DNA from: Caballeronia sp. NK8
GTDB taxonomy: Bacteria; Pseudomonadota; Gammaproteobacteria; Burkholderiales; Burkholderiaceae
Assembly: GCF_018408855.1 (NCBI RefSeq)
Contig: NZ_AP024322.1
Coordinates: forward strand, 682,001-746,000
Reading direction: 5' to 3'
Length of the DNA: 64,000 nucleotides
Made by a program: the position numbers and the translations under genes. The number at the start of each line of letters is the position of its first letter. Positions within the stretch are counted from its first letter, which is position 1. Below the pieces are notes generated by a model. The model saw nothing but the letters and a program-made list of their open reading frames with translations, did not search any database and was not told where the DNA came from. Positions 25,763 to 34,752 of this stretch are shown in pieces.

Positions 25763-26130
25763 TCCTTGCCTTTTATGAGATAACCAGATGTTCGAATTCA
25801 ACTGAAATAATTTTGCGATGTTCGTCGCTTGGCTCGTCGGCGTGACATTGAGCGAACACGTATCTACGTCCGGAATCAAAAAGAATTCACGTTGAATAAG
25901 ATCAGCGACACGAAGCGAAGCGACGATTGTGTTTATAAAACACTATGGTCCGTTTTAACAAGACTGTCGGGAGCGACCGTTGGGAATGTTGGCTGCAGTG
26001 TGTAAAGAGATGTGACTAAAACATCGCAAAGCGATAAATCTTTGCGTTAAGTCATGAACTAGGCTGAAGTGTATGACTACGAGCAGCGAGACAAGAGTGA
26101 TCGCTTCTTCCTGCTGCTATTGGGCTTCGC
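25763..26130. other. AT-rich non-coding stretch upstream of the HsdR-N-like gene
   Basis: About 370 bp without a convincing gene. It contains an inverted repeat cgcaaag/ctttgcg at 26025-26046 and several AT-rich tracts that could be the promoter of the minus-strand gene. Its composition matches the neighbouring insertion rather than the core genes. Confidence 0.5.
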
Positions 26131-26175
26131 AAAAAATAATAAAGGGCTGCTCCAGCGTTACTGGGCAGCCCTTTT
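26131..26175 (-). terminator. Rho-independent terminator of ilvD
   Basis: Stem gggctgc(t)ccag with ctgggcagccc (one bulge), followed on the minus strand by a T-rich run (26131-26142). It lies about 60 nt past the ilvD stop. Confidence 0.8.
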
Positions 26176-26235
26176 GTCGTCCGAAGCACGTCGTGAAGAA
26201 CGTGCACTAATGCATTATTTCACTTTGTACACCGC

Positions 26236-27909
26236 TCACCCCGTCACCGCCCCCTTGTTCGCCGGCTGCACGAGCGCCGCGAACTTCGCCAGCACGCCGC
26301 GCGTGTACTTCGGCGCGGGCTTCTTCCACGCGGCGCGGCGGCGCGCGAGCTCTGCGTCATCCACATTCAGTTGCAGCAGCAGCTTGTGCGCGTCGATGGT
26401 GATCGAATCGCCTTCCTGCACGAGCCCGATCGTGCCGCCCGCGTACGCTTCCGGCGCGACGTGGCCGACCACCATGCCCCACGTGCCGCCCGAGAAGCGC
26501 CCGTCGGTGATGAAGCCGACCGATTCACCCAGCCCCTTGCCGATGATCGCCGATGTCGGCGCGAGCATCTCCGGCATGCCGGGACCGCCTTGCGGACCGA
26601 GATAGCGCAGCACGAGGATGTCGCCGGCCTTGATCTTGTCGGCGAGAATCGCGTCCATCGCGCTTTGCTCGTCGTCGAACACGCGCGCCGGGCCGGTGAT
26701 GACCGGATTCTTCAGGCCCGTGATCTTCGCGACCGCGCCGTCTTCCGCGAGATTGCCGCGCAGGATCGCGAGATGGCCTTCCTTGTAGAGCGCCTTCTCG
26801 ATCGGAAAGATGACCTTCTGATCCGCGCGCGGCCTGGCTGGCACATCCTTCAGTTCTTCCGCGATGGTGCGGCCGGTGATCGTCATGCAGTCGCCGTGCA
26901 GGAGGCCCGCTTCGAGCAGGATCTTCAGCACTTGCGGGATGCCGCCGGCCTTGTGCAGGTCCGTCGCGACATATTGACCCGACGGCTTCAGATCGCAGAT
27001 CACCGGCACTTTCTTGCGCATGCGCTCGAAGTCGTCGATGCTCCATTCCACTTCCGCCGCGTGCGCGATCGCCAGAAAGTGCAGCACGGCATTGGTCGAA
27101 CCGCCCGTCGCCATGATCAGCGCGACCGCGTTCTCGATCGACTTTTTCGTGATGATGTCGCGCGGCTTCAGATCCTTCTTCACCGCCTCGACGAGCACGC
27201 GCGCCGATTCCGCGGCGGAATCGACCTTTTCCTGATCCGGATTGGCCATCGTCGACGAATACATCAGCGACATGCCGAGCGCCTCGAACGACGAACTCAT
27301 CGTGTTGGCCGTGTACATGCCGCCGCACGAACCGGTCGACGGGCACGCGTTCTTCTCGACGCCCTTGAAATCCTCTTCCGACATGCGGCCCGCCGTGAAT
27401 TCGCCGACCGCCTCGAACGACGACACGATCGTCAGATCCTTGCCCTTCCAGTTGCCGGGGCGGATGGTGCCGCCGTACACGTAGATCGACGGCACGTTCA
27501 TGCGCGCCATGCCGATCATGCCGCCCGGCATGTTCTTGTCGCAGCCGCCGATCACGACCACGCCGTCCATCCACTGACCCTGCACGGCGGTCTCGATGCA
27601 GTCCGCGATCACTTCGCGCGACACGAGCGAGTACTTCATGCCTTCGGTGCCCATCGACATGCCGTCCGAAATCGTCGGCGTGCCGAAGATCTGCGGATTG
27701 GCGTCGGACTTCTTGATCGCTTCGATGGCGGCATCCGCGAGGCGCTGCAGGCCCGCGTTGCACGGCGTGATGGTGGAATGCCCGTTCGCGACGCCGATCA
27801 TCGGCTTGTCGAAGTCTTCCTCCTTGTAGCCGAGGGCGTAATACATCGAACGATTGGGCGAGCGCGCGACGCCCTGGGTGATGTGCTTCGAGCGACGATT
27901 GAAGGCCAT
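26236..27909 (-). CDS. ilvD: Dihydroxy-acid dehydratase
   Basis: Iron-sulfur enzyme of valine/isoleucine/pantothenate precursor synthesis; it dehydrates 2,3-dihydroxy-isovalerate and -methylvalerate. 557 aa. Cluster cysteines are visible in [18 protein letters not shown] and [17 protein letters not shown], and the C-terminal [10 protein letters not shown] and DAHK-containing tail are conserved. The ATG at 27909 follows a good gagcac-type leader. Monocistronic with its own terminator, divergent from a LysR gene that may control it. Confidence 0.95.
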   Translation of the reverse strand: MAFNRRSKHITQGVARSPNRSMYYALGYKEEDFDKPMIGVANGHSTITPCNAGLQRLADAAIEAIKKSDANPQIFGTPTISDGMSMGTEGMKYSLVSREVIADCIETAVQGQWMDGVVVIGGCDKNMPGGMIGMARMNVPSIYVYGGTIRPGNWKGKDLTIVSSFEAVGEFTAGRMSEEDFKGVEKNACPSTGSCGGMYTANTMSSSFEALGMSLMYSSTMANPDQEKVDSAAESARVLVEAVKKDLKPRDIITKKSIENAVALIMATGGSTNAVLHFLAIAHAAEVEWSIDDFERMRKKVPVICDLKPSGQYVATDLHKAGGIPQVLKILLEAGLLHGDCMTITGRTIAEELKDVPARPRADQKVIFPIEKALYKEGHLAILRGNLAEDGAVAKITGLKNPVITGPARVFDDEQSAMDAILADKIKAGDILVLRYLGPQGGPGMPEMLAPTSAIIGKGLGESVGFITDGRFSGGTWGMVVGHVAPEAYAGGTIGLVQEGDSITIDAHKLLLQLNVDDAELARRRAAWKKPAPKYTRGVLAKFAALVQPANKGAVTG

Positions 27910-28017
27910 GGTGTGCTCCTGAGGGGATGTTTTTGGTCTAGTGCAGCAAGAATGCAGCCCCCGAGATGTGTCTGTCCAATATATTATTCAAGGCTTACTA
28001 GGTCGCAAAACATATCA
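27910..28017. promoter_or_regulatory. Divergent ilvD / LysR control region
   Basis: 108 bp between divergent ilvD and the LysR gene, AT-rich around 27975-28012. Several T-N11-A candidates are possible, none unique. The arrangement is typical of LysR autoregulation and activation of the divergent gene. Confidence 0.5.
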
Positions 28018-28977
28018 ATGGAGAAGAGAAATCCGCCCATCGAGCTGCGTCTGCTGCGCTATTTCGTGACGGTCGCCGAGGAGATGCACTTCGGCCGCGC
28101 CGCCGCGCGTCTCGCGATGACGCAGCCGCCGCTCTCGCAGGCGATCCGCGCGCTTGAAGACGCGCTTGGCGTCGCGCTCTTCGTGCGCACGAAACGGACC
28201 GTGGAGTTGACACCCGTCGGCAAGGACCTGTTGCCGGAAGTGCGCCGCCTGCTCGCGTCCGCCGATGCGCTGCGCCCGCTTGCGCAATCGCTCGCGCGCG
28301 GCGAGGCGGGCGTGCTGTCGCTCGCGTTCGTTTCCACCGCCGATTACGGTCTTCTGCCAGCGCTCCTGCGCGATTTCGGCGCGCGCTATCCCGGCGTGCG
28401 GCTGCAACTGACCGAAGCGACCAGCGACGTGCAGATCGAAGAACTCGTCGCCGGGCGCATCGACGCGGGCCTCGTGATTCCGCCGCTGCCGCCGCGCTAC
28501 GCGAGCGCGTTGTCGTATGTGGCTGTCGCGCGCGAACCGCTCGTCATCGCGATGTCCGCCGATGCGGCGCTGGAACTGGGGCAGGGCCCGCAGGAATGGG
28601 CCGATACGCCCGTCGATCTGCACGATCTCGTCGCGGCGCCGCTCGTCGTCTTCCCGAGACGGCTCGCGCCCGGTTTGTATGACATCATCATGGGCTGCTA
28701 CGGCGCGGCGGGACTGACGCCACGCATCGGCCAGGAGGCGATCCAGATGCAGACCATCGTGAGTCTCGTGTCCGCCGGCATGGGCGTCGCGCTCGTGCCG
28801 CAGTCGCTGCGTCATCTGCGGCGCACGGGCGTCGTGTATCGTCCGCTGCGCGTGGCGGGCGCATCGGAAACGGTCGTCGAGACCGGGCTCGTGTGGCGCG
28901 CGGCGGAAGTGAGCCCGGTGCTCGCCGGGTTCATCGAGATCGTCCGTTCGCGGGCCGAAAGCGCGGGTTCTGTATGA
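28018..28977 (+). CDS. LysR family transcriptional regulator
   Basis: 319-aa regulator. The N-terminal helix-turn-helix reads EMHFGRAAARLAMTQPPLSQAIRALE, close to the CatM/BenM-like branch of LysR proteins, followed by GVALFVRTKRTVELTPVG. The effector domain begins at about residue 95 (LSLAFVSTADYGLLPALLRDF). I use the ATG at 28018, where the domain starts; upstream in-frame sequence belongs to the antisense of ilvD. The divergent position suggests it regulates ilvD, but the inducer is unknown. Confidence 0.88.
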   Translation: MEKRNPPIELRLLRYFVTVAEEMHFGRAAARLAMTQPPLSQAIRALEDALGVALFVRTKRTVELTPVGKDLLPEVRRLLASADALRPLAQSLARGEAGVLSLAFVSTADYGLLPALLRDFGARYPGVRLQLTEATSDVQIEELVAGRIDAGLVIPPLPPRYASALSYVAVAREPLVIAMSADAALELGQGPQEWADTPVDLHDLVAAPLVVFPRRLAPGLYDIIMGCYGAAGLTPRIGQEAIQMQTIVSLVSAGMGVALVPQSLRHLRRTGVVYRPLRVAGASETVVETGLVWRAAEVSPVLAGFIEIVRSRAESAGSV

Positions 28978-29013
28978 TTCGCCCTTGTAGTTCGCTCAAG
29001 CTCTCACTTCAGA

Positions 29014-29916
29014 ATGCTCATACATCCCAATTTCGATCCCATCGCGATCCATCTCGGACCGCTCGCCGTGCGCTGGTACGGCCTCATGTATCTGGTGGCG
29101 TTCGTGTCGGCCATCGTCATCGGGCGGCTGCGTCTGCGGCTGCCGTATGTCGCGGCGCAAGGCTGGACCGCGAAGGACATCGACGACATGCTGTTCTACG
29201 GCGTCCTCGGCACGATTCTCGGCGGCCGCCTGGGCTATGTGGTCTTTTACAAGGCGAGCTATTACGCGGCGCATCCGCTCGACATCTTCAAGGTCTGGGA
29301 AGGCGGCATGTCGTTTCACGGCGGGTTTCTCGGCGTGACGCTCGCGATGGTGCTGTTCGCGTTCCATCGCAAACGCACCTGGCTGCAGGTGACCGATTTC
29401 GTCGCGCCGATGGTGCCGCTCGGCCTCGCGGCGGGGCGTCTGGGCAACTTCATCAACGGTGAGCTGTGGGGCCGCGTGACGGACCCGAACGCGCCGTGGG
29501 CGATGCTGTTCCAGAATTCGACCAACGACGATGCGATCTGGCTCGCGAAAAATCCGCAACTCGATGCGCAATACCATCTCACCGAGATCTTTCAGCGTTA
29601 CCACATGCTGCCGCGCCATCCGTCGCAGCTCTACGAGATCGCGCTGGAAGGGCTCGTGCTGTTCATCGTGATCTGGACGTTCTCGCGCAAGCAGCGGCCC
29701 GTGGGCGCAATTTCCGCGCTGTTTCTGATCGGTTATGGATTGGCGCGCTTCACCGTGGAATTCGCGCGTGAGCCGGACGATTATCTCGGGCTGCTGGCGT
29801 TCAACCTCTCGATGGGCCAGTGGCTCTCGCTGCCGATGATCATTGCGGGCGTGCTGATGATGGTGTGGGCGTACAAGCGCAATCTGCGCCTGCCGCCCGA
29901 ATCCGCAAAAGCCTGA
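29014..29916 (+). CDS. lgt: Prolipoprotein diacylglyceryl transferase
   Basis: Inner-membrane enzyme that attaches diacylglycerol to the lipobox cysteine of lipoproteins. 300 aa, with about seven hydrophobic helices. Family motifs: [13 protein letters not shown] near the N-terminus, [21 protein letters not shown], the signature [18 protein letters not shown] with the essential Arg/Asn, and [12 protein letters not shown]. It starts 36 nt after the LysR gene and could be co-transcribed. Confidence 0.95.
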   Translation: MLIHPNFDPIAIHLGPLAVRWYGLMYLVAFVSAIVIGRLRLRLPYVAAQGWTAKDIDDMLFYGVLGTILGGRLGYVVFYKASYYAAHPLDIFKVWEGGMSFHGGFLGVTLAMVLFAFHRKRTWLQVTDFVAPMVPLGLAAGRLGNFINGELWGRVTDPNAPWAMLFQNSTNDDAIWLAKNPQLDAQYHLTEIFQRYHMLPRHPSQLYEIALEGLVLFIVIWTFSRKQRPVGAISALFLIGYGLARFTVEFAREPDDYLGLLAFNLSMGQWLSLPMIIAGVLMMVWAYKRNLRLPPESAKA

Positions 29917-29950
29917 GCGTCGCGGGGCGGCGTGCCCCGCAACGCATCGT

Positions 29951-30682
29951 TCAACGTCCCATCTGCACCGAACCGGAGACGTCGACGGTCACCGTCGACG
30001 TGCCCGCTTCCATGGCGATCGGCGCGGCCATCTTCGCATCGTTGCTCATCGCGCGCGCCTGCATCATCATGATCGGGCGCGGCTGATTCCCGCTGCGTCC
30101 GACATTCACTTCCCGAATCGTGAAATTGCTATAGCCGAACGCTTGCGCGGCGGTTTGCGCCTGCTTGCGGAACGAATCGATGGCTTGCGAAACGAGCCTC
30201 TGCTCCGCCGCGCGCTGCGCTTCCGGCGACAGCGAAAACGCGACGCTGCCCACCTGCATCGACGAACTCATCTTCCCCGCGAGCTTCGACGCCGCCGCGA
30301 AATCGTGCGATTCGAGCACGACTTCCGTGCGGCCGCGCCACGCGGAGATCTTGCCGTCGCGGTCGGTGGTGGGGTACACGGTGAACGAGCCGCTCTTGGC
30401 GGTCACGTTCTCGACGCCCTTGGCTTCGCGCAACGCGGCTTCTGCGCGCTGATTGAGCGTGTTGGTGAGCGAGGAGGGATCGGCCGCTTCCTGCTCATAA
30501 AAAAGCGTGATGTCGACGACATCCTGCGGCACTTGCGCGTTGGCCTGCGCCGATAGGGACAGCACGCCCGAGGGCTGCGGCTGCGTAATCACCGTTTGCG
30601 CGGCGGCCATTTGAGAGAAGCTGAGCGCTGCGCCCGACATCGCGAGAAGCGCGAGCGCGGCAGCGGTTTTCTTGTTGATCAT
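29951..30682 (-). CDS. SIMPL (DUF541) domain periplasmic protein
   Basis: 243-aa exported protein with a Sec signal (MINKKTAAALALLAMSGAAL, cleavage near AAA-QT). The rest is a single SIMPL domain: GVLSLSAQANAQVPQDVVDITLFYE at the front, GYSNFTIREVNVG in the middle and a C-terminal VTVDVSGSVQ strand. Members include E. coli YggE; some affect oxidative stress. No catalytic residues are known. It is convergent with lgt and separated from it by a GC-rich stem-loop (29921-29942). Confidence 0.85.
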   Translation of the reverse strand: MINKKTAAALALLAMSGAALSFSQMAAAQTVITQPQPSGVLSLSAQANAQVPQDVVDITLFYEQEAADPSSLTNTLNQRAEAALREAKGVENVTAKSGSFTVYPTTDRDGKISAWRGRTEVVLESHDFAAASKLAGKMSSSMQVGSVAFSLSPEAQRAAEQRLVSQAIDSFRKQAQTAAQAFGYSNFTIREVNVGRSGNQPRPIMMMQARAMSNDAKMAAPIAMEAGTSTVTVDVSGSVQMGR

Positions 30683-30758
30683 CGAAGGACTCCGAACGCG
30701 GGATATCGCGTGATTCGCGACGGACTTTAGGCGCGGCCCGCGTGTCGTAAGTTCCTTG

Positions 30759-31217
30759 TTAGACGAGTTGCTCGGTAATAAATCGCCATTGCGCTTCGGT
30801 CACCGGCGTGATCGACAGGCGATTGCCGCGCGCGAGCACCTGCATGTCGGCGAGTTCCTTGTGCTCACGCAGCGCGGCGAGCGGGACCAGCGGTGTCTTC
30901 TTCACGAACTTCACGTCGACGAGCATCCAGCGCGGCGTTTCCTGCGTGGACTTCGGATCGTAGTAATCGCTCTTCGGATCGAATTGCGTGGGATCGGGAT
31001 AGGACGTCGAGCACACTTTCGCGATGCCCGCGATGCCCGGCTCCGGACAGCTCGAATGATAGAACAGCACGCCGTCGCCGATCTGCATCTGATCGCGCAT
31101 GAAGTTGCGCGCCTGATAGTTGCGCACGCCCGTCCATGGCAAGGTTTTTTTCGGCGCGTGCGCGAGATGATCGATGCTCGCTTCGTCCGGTTCGGACTTC
31201 ATCAGCCAGTAGCGCAT
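30759..31217 (-). CDS. EVE domain protein
   Basis: 152-aa single EVE (DUF55, PUA-like) domain. The start RYWLMKSEPDEASIDHL, then WTGVRNYQARNFMRDQM and the aromatic-lined pocket segment DGVLFYHSS, are diagnostic. EVE domains bind modified bases in nucleic acids and are known both as house-keeping proteins and as parts of defence enzymes. Here it is alone, close to 6S RNA and zapA, a stable location in Burkholderiales, so a core RNA-related role is more likely than defence. Confidence 0.88.
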   Translation of the reverse strand: MRYWLMKSEPDEASIDHLAHAPKKTLPWTGVRNYQARNFMRDQMQIGDGVLFYHSSCPEPGIAGIAKVCSTSYPDPTQFDPKSDYYDPKSTQETPRWMLVDVKFVKKTPLVPLAALREHKELADMQVLARGNRLSITPVTEAQWRFITEQLV

Positions 31218-31258
31218 GGTTGTTCGCTATGCGGAAATCGACGATGTGCCGATGCAAA

Positions 31259-31292
31259 TGAAAACGGCACCGGAAACACCGATGCCGTTCTT
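31259..31292 (-). terminator. Rho-independent terminator of 6S RNA
   Basis: Stem cggca(c)cgg with ccg(a)tgccg around an aaaca loop, followed by tttt on the minus strand, immediately past the proposed 3' end of 6S RNA. Confidence 0.7.
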
Positions 31293-31295
31293 TTG

Positions 31296-31482
31296 AAGAG
31301 GTCCCCGCCACAGCCGCTAGGCCGGCATCCTGAACCTGGGTTCAAGATTGGTCGCGGTAAGCAACACTTCGGGTACATCGGACTAGCGACGCGCGCGCCC
31401 ATGTTGCAAGGTTCCGCAACCGTGCCAATGTAGCATTGGTTCAAGGAATATATGACCTTGGCGAACCAGGCAGGGAAACGTC
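31296..31482 (-). ncRNA. ssrS: 6S RNA
   Basis: About 187 nt read on the minus strand, ends approximate. The 3' half contains CTTGAACCCAGGTTCAGG followed by a GCGGC...GGCGGGGA tail, as in 6S RNA. The tail pairs with TTTCCCTGCC at the 5' end to form the closing stem, leaving a large open central region that mimics promoter DNA. It sits just downstream of zapA in the same orientation, the classic zapA-ssrS arrangement. 6S RNA binds sigma70 RNA polymerase in stationary phase. Confidence 0.85.
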
Positions 31483-31584
31483 ACTCTACACCAATCGTTT
31501 GCCTTCTGCAGCCTCTTGTCATCAATTCGACGGTTTCTTTTTTCGATTGACTTTGCGCGCTGATTGACTCGACGCGCAGGCACC

Positions 31585-31899
31585 TTACTGCGCTTCGTAT
31601 TGCGCGATGACGGCGCCCAGTTGTTCGTTCATCGAATGCATGGTGCGGCGGATTTCCTCGGCGGGGAAAGCCTCGCCGTGGCGCACGCTGTCTTGCAGCT
31701 TAAGCAATTCCGACGCCAGCGAAAGCGCCGCCATCACCGCGATGCGATCCGTGCCGCGCACGTTGCTTGCATTGCGCACCTTGTTCATCTCGGCGTCGAC
31801 GCGCGCGACTGCTTCGCGCAACGCGCCTTCCGTTTCCGGCGAGCACGCGAGGCGATACGGCTGCCCGAGAATGGAAACTTCGATCTGCGTGTTCGTCAT
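31585..31899 (-). CDS. zapA: Cell division protein ZapA
   Basis: Cytoplasmic protein that cross-links FtsZ filaments. 104 aa. The N-terminal globular part reads TQIEVSILGQPYRLACSPE, followed by the conserved dimer helix (LREAVARVDAEMNKVR, DRIAVMAALSLASELLKL). Its start overlaps the stop of the upstream coiled-coil gene (ATGA), so the two are translationally coupled. 6S RNA follows downstream. Confidence 0.92.
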   Translation of the reverse strand: MTNTQIEVSILGQPYRLACSPETEGALREAVARVDAEMNKVRNASNVRGTDRIAVMAALSLASELLKLQDSVRHGEAFPAEEIRRTMHSMNEQLGAVIAQYEAQ

Positions 31900-32264
31900 G
31901 CCTTCTCTCCCTGATGATGTTCGCCGTGCAATTCCGCTTCATGTGTTTCCTGGGAATCGGCTTCGAGGAGATCGAGTTGATTGTCCGCTTCGGCATGTTG
32001 CGCGGACTTCGCACGCGGCAGCTTTTCGAGAATCGCGTTGAGGCGCACTTGCGCGTCGTCGATTTTCGCGGAGAGCGAGTCGCGTTCGGATTGCAGCGTG
32101 TCGCGTTCTTCACGCACCTGCTCGAGTTCGGCCTGCACGTTCGCGTGATCGGCGCGCAGCTGTTCGAGTTGTTCCTGCAGCGCTTCGCGCGCCTGCTTGT
32201 GGCGCTCGCTGATCTGGATCAGCCGGCCGATATTTCCTGACAGTGATTCGAGTTCGTTGAGCAT
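31896..32264 (-). CDS. Coiled-coil protein coupled to ZapA (ZapB-like)
   Basis: 122-aa protein, almost entirely a charged coiled coil over residues about 1-85 (LNELESLSGNIGRLIQISER, EQLEQLRADHANVQAELEQV, SERDSLSAKIDDAQVRLNAI), ending in an acidic/His tail (ETHEAELHGEHHQGEKA). Position upstream of and overlapping zapA suggests a division role like ZapB, which also binds ZapA, but sequence similarity to ZapB cannot be asserted from coiled coils alone. Confidence 0.75.
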   Translation of the reverse strand: MLNELESLSGNIGRLIQISERHKQAREALQEQLEQLRADHANVQAELEQVREERDTLQSERDSLSAKIDDAQVRLNAILEKLPRAKSAQHAEADNQLDLLEADSQETHEAELHGEHHQGEKA

Positions 32265-32539
32265 GTGCTGCGTCCTCTAAAGACCTCGCATTTTAGCGCG
32301 GTTCAACGGAGCTTCCGATAATTGTCTCGTTTCGAGACGTAACAGCATGCGATCTCGCGCTTAATCCATCGAATCAAGCGCATGTCGTCATGCATTCGTG
32401 TGCAGATAAACGCGAGCGCCGATGCTTCGCTCGTTGAGGACAGGCCCGGCTGTTTCTCGTTCGATTCGTCATGCGCCGCGCCAATCTGTGGACGCCGTTT
32501 TCTTGACGGCCCCAACCCGCGCTCCTACACTTGCCGCAC
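32265..32539. other. Gap between the zapA unit and the B12 riboswitch
   Basis: 275 bp holding the promoters of the minus-strand coiled-coil/zapA unit and of the btuB transcript. No further gene or repeat was recognised; promoter elements could not be placed with confidence. Confidence 0.4.
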
Positions 32540-32815
32540 TTTTGGTGCTCGCATCCGCGGATCTCGCGGATGCAGTCAAACGGGAAACAGGGAGCGAAGT
32601 CCCCGAAGTTCAACCGGGACGAGCCAACCTGTGCTGCCCCCGCAACGGTAAGCGACCGCAACGCAAGTTGCAAGTCGTCTCATGCGCGTTTTTCCAGCGC
32701 GAGCGTGTGGATTTTCATCACATGGACTCGACTGCAAGAAACGTGTCGACGCCACTGCGCACGAATGCGCGGGAAGGCGAGACGATCCGTCGCCAGCCCG
32801 GATACCGGCCAAGGC
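32540..32815 (+). promoter_or_regulatory. Cobalamin (adenosylcobalamin) riboswitch
   Basis: The B12 box gctgcccccgcaacggtaag is at 32633-32652. Upstream are gggaa (32582-32586) and the P1-side tttggtgc near 32540. The closing conserved element agcccggataccggcc is at 32795-32810, matching the agcccggagacctgcc consensus. It lies about 95 nt before the btuB start, so it should reduce expression of the btuB-cob operon when coenzyme B12 is abundant. Confidence 0.93.
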
Positions 32816-32910
32816 TCGACGCATCGGCGCATATTGCGCGATGCGTTCGTCGCGCATCGTCCTCGCGGGGAGCGGGGTCGCGCTCACGCTTCACGGGAAC
32901 GCTTCACACC

Positions 32911-34752
32911 ATGTCATCGCCTCTGGGCGCGCTCGCCGCGCTCATTACCTTGCCGCTCGCCAGCACCGCGCACGCCGCCGACGACGCATCGCAAACGCTT
33001 GCGCCGGTCGTCGTCACCGCGACGCGCGCGCCGCAGCCGCTCGCCGAATCGATCCCGCAGACGTCGGTGTTCGACGAACAGGACATCGCCGACACCAATG
33101 CCACTGACGCGCTCGGCCTCGTCGCGCTCGCACCCGGCGTGCAGGTCACGCGCAATGGCGGACCGGGCGCGAACTCGGGTCTCTTTATACGCGGCGCGGC
33201 GTCGTCGCAATCGCTGGTTCTGATCGACGGCGTGCGCGTCGAATCGGCGTCGCTCGGCGCGGCGCAGTTGTCGCAACTGATGCTCGACCAGATCGGACGC
33301 GTCGAAGTCGTCAACGGCAATGTATCGGCGCTGTATGGTTCGAATGCGATCGGCGGCGTCGTGCAGATTTTCACGAAGGAAGGCGAGCCGCATCCGCCGC
33401 GTTTCAGCTTCGAGGCCGAGTACGGCAGCTATCACACGCAGCGTCAGTCGGCGGGCGTGAACGGCGCGCTCGACAAGGACGGCCGCACGACCTTCAGCCT
33501 GAACGTTTCGCGCGAGAAGACCGACGGCTTTTCGTCGCTCGATCCGGCCATCGCGCCGGGCGCGAATCCGAACGCGAACGGCTATCTGAACGAGAGCGTT
33601 GCGGCGACGCTGCGTCATCAGTTCAGCGACAAATGGGACGCGGGCGTGCGCTTCCTGCAATCGAACGGCATCAACAGTTTCGACGACGCCTACGGCCAGC
33701 CCGCCGACATCAACGAAACGCACGACCGCGTGCGCTCCGCGTCCGTGTTCGCGAACGGCAGAATCACCGACAGCTGGACCACGCACTTCATCATCGGGCA
33801 GGGACAGGACCGCGCGAATATCGAGCAGAACGGCGTCTATACGAGCCGCTTCAACTCGGAGAACCGTCAATACACCTGGCAGAACGATGTCAGGATCACC
33901 GAGGCGCACAAGTTGCTCTTCGGTTACGAGCATCTCGATCAGACGCTCGATTCCGATCAGTTCAGCGCGCCCGATCGTCACGTGAACTCGGTGTTCGCGG
34001 GCTACGTGGGGCATATCGGCGCAAGCGATTTGCAGGCGAATCTGCGTCACGACCAGTATTCCGATTTCGGCGGCGCGAACAGCTACTATCTGGGCTACGC
34101 GTACAACTTCGATACGCACTGGAAGGCGAGCGCGAGCTATGCGGCGTCGTTTCGCGCGCCGAGTTTCGACGACCTCTACTATCCGTTCAGCGGCAATCCG
34201 TCGATTCAGCCGGAGCGCAGCCATTCGGTGGAGGCGGCGTTGCAGTACGCATCGAATGCGCTCGGCGTCGCGCGCGTCACGCTGTTCCAGACGCGCTATT
34301 CGAATCTGATCGACTATGTGTCCGATGGCGGCTTCTACTATGTCGCGCAGAACGTCGGGCGCGCGAAAGTGCAGGGCATCGAGGGATCGTGGGCGGGCCA
34401 TGTCGGCGCAACGGATGTGCGCGCGGGCGTGACGTTCCAGAATCCCGTCGACGAAACGAATCACCAGGACCTGACGCGCCGCGCGCGGCATTTCGCGACG
34501 CTCACCGCGCATCGCACGATCGGGCGCTGGCGTGTCGGCGGCGAGTGGATCGTGAGCGGAGAGCGCAGCGATTACGATTCGACGCTCGCGGGATATGGCA
34601 TCGTGAATCTGTCGGCGCGCTACGACATCTCGAAGTCGTGGTACGTCACGGCGCGCATCGACAACCTGTTCGACAAGGACTATGAACTCGCGTACTCGTA
34701 CAACACGCCACGACGCGGCGCCTATGTCACGCTCGGCTGGCATCCGTCGTGA
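32911..34752 (+). CDS. btuB: TonB-dependent vitamin B12 outer-membrane receptor
   Basis: 22-strand outer-membrane transporter for cobalamin. From the ATG at 32911 the 613-aa product has a short signal peptide ending HAADD, then a TonB box-like APVVVTATR. The plug domain (LVALAPGVQVTRNGGPGANS, VLIDGVRVESASLG, GRVEVVNGNVSALYGSNAIG) and the barrel ending GAYVTLGWHPS follow. The signal n-region lacks basic residues, so the true start could be slightly upstream at a non-ATG codon. The riboswitch upstream and btuC/btuD downstream make the substrate assignment strong. Confidence 0.92.
   Translation: MSSPLGALAALITLPLASTAHAADDASQTLAPVVVTATRAPQPLAESIPQTSVFDEQDIADTNATDALGLVALAPGVQVTRNGGPGANSGLFIRGAASSQSLVLIDGVRVESASLGAAQLSQLMLDQIGRVEVVNGNVSALYGSNAIGGVVQIFTKEGEPHPPRFSFEAEYGSYHTQRQSAGVNGALDKDGRTTFSLNVSREKTDGFSSLDPAIAPGANPNANGYLNESVAATLRHQFSDKWDAGVRFLQSNGINSFDDAYGQPADINETHDRVRSASVFANGRITDSWTTHFIIGQGQDRANIEQNGVYTSRFNSENRQYTWQNDVRITEAHKLLFGYEHLDQTLDSDQFSAPDRHVNSVFAGYVGHIGASDLQANLRHDQYSDFGGANSYYLGYAYNFDTHWKASASYAASFRAPSFDDLYYPFSGNPSIQPERSHSVEAALQYASNALGVARVTLFQTRYSNLIDYVSDGGFYYVAQNVGRAKVQGIEGSWAGHVGATDVRAGVTFQNPVDETNHQDLTRRARHFATLTAHRTIGRWRVGGEWIVSGERSDYDSTLAGYGIVNLSARYDISKSWYVTARIDNLFDKDYELAYSYNTPRRGAYVTLGWHPS

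Noticed and set aside
26371..27900. Very long plus-strand open frame running through ilvD into the LysR gene
   Set aside because: Antisense of ilvD in a GC-rich genome; it is Arg/His-rich low-information sequence, and the LysR domain begins only at 28018.
30759..31217. EVE domain as part of a defence system
   Set aside because: It is a single-domain protein next to 6S RNA and zapA with no nuclease or methylase neighbours; a house-keeping role is more likely.
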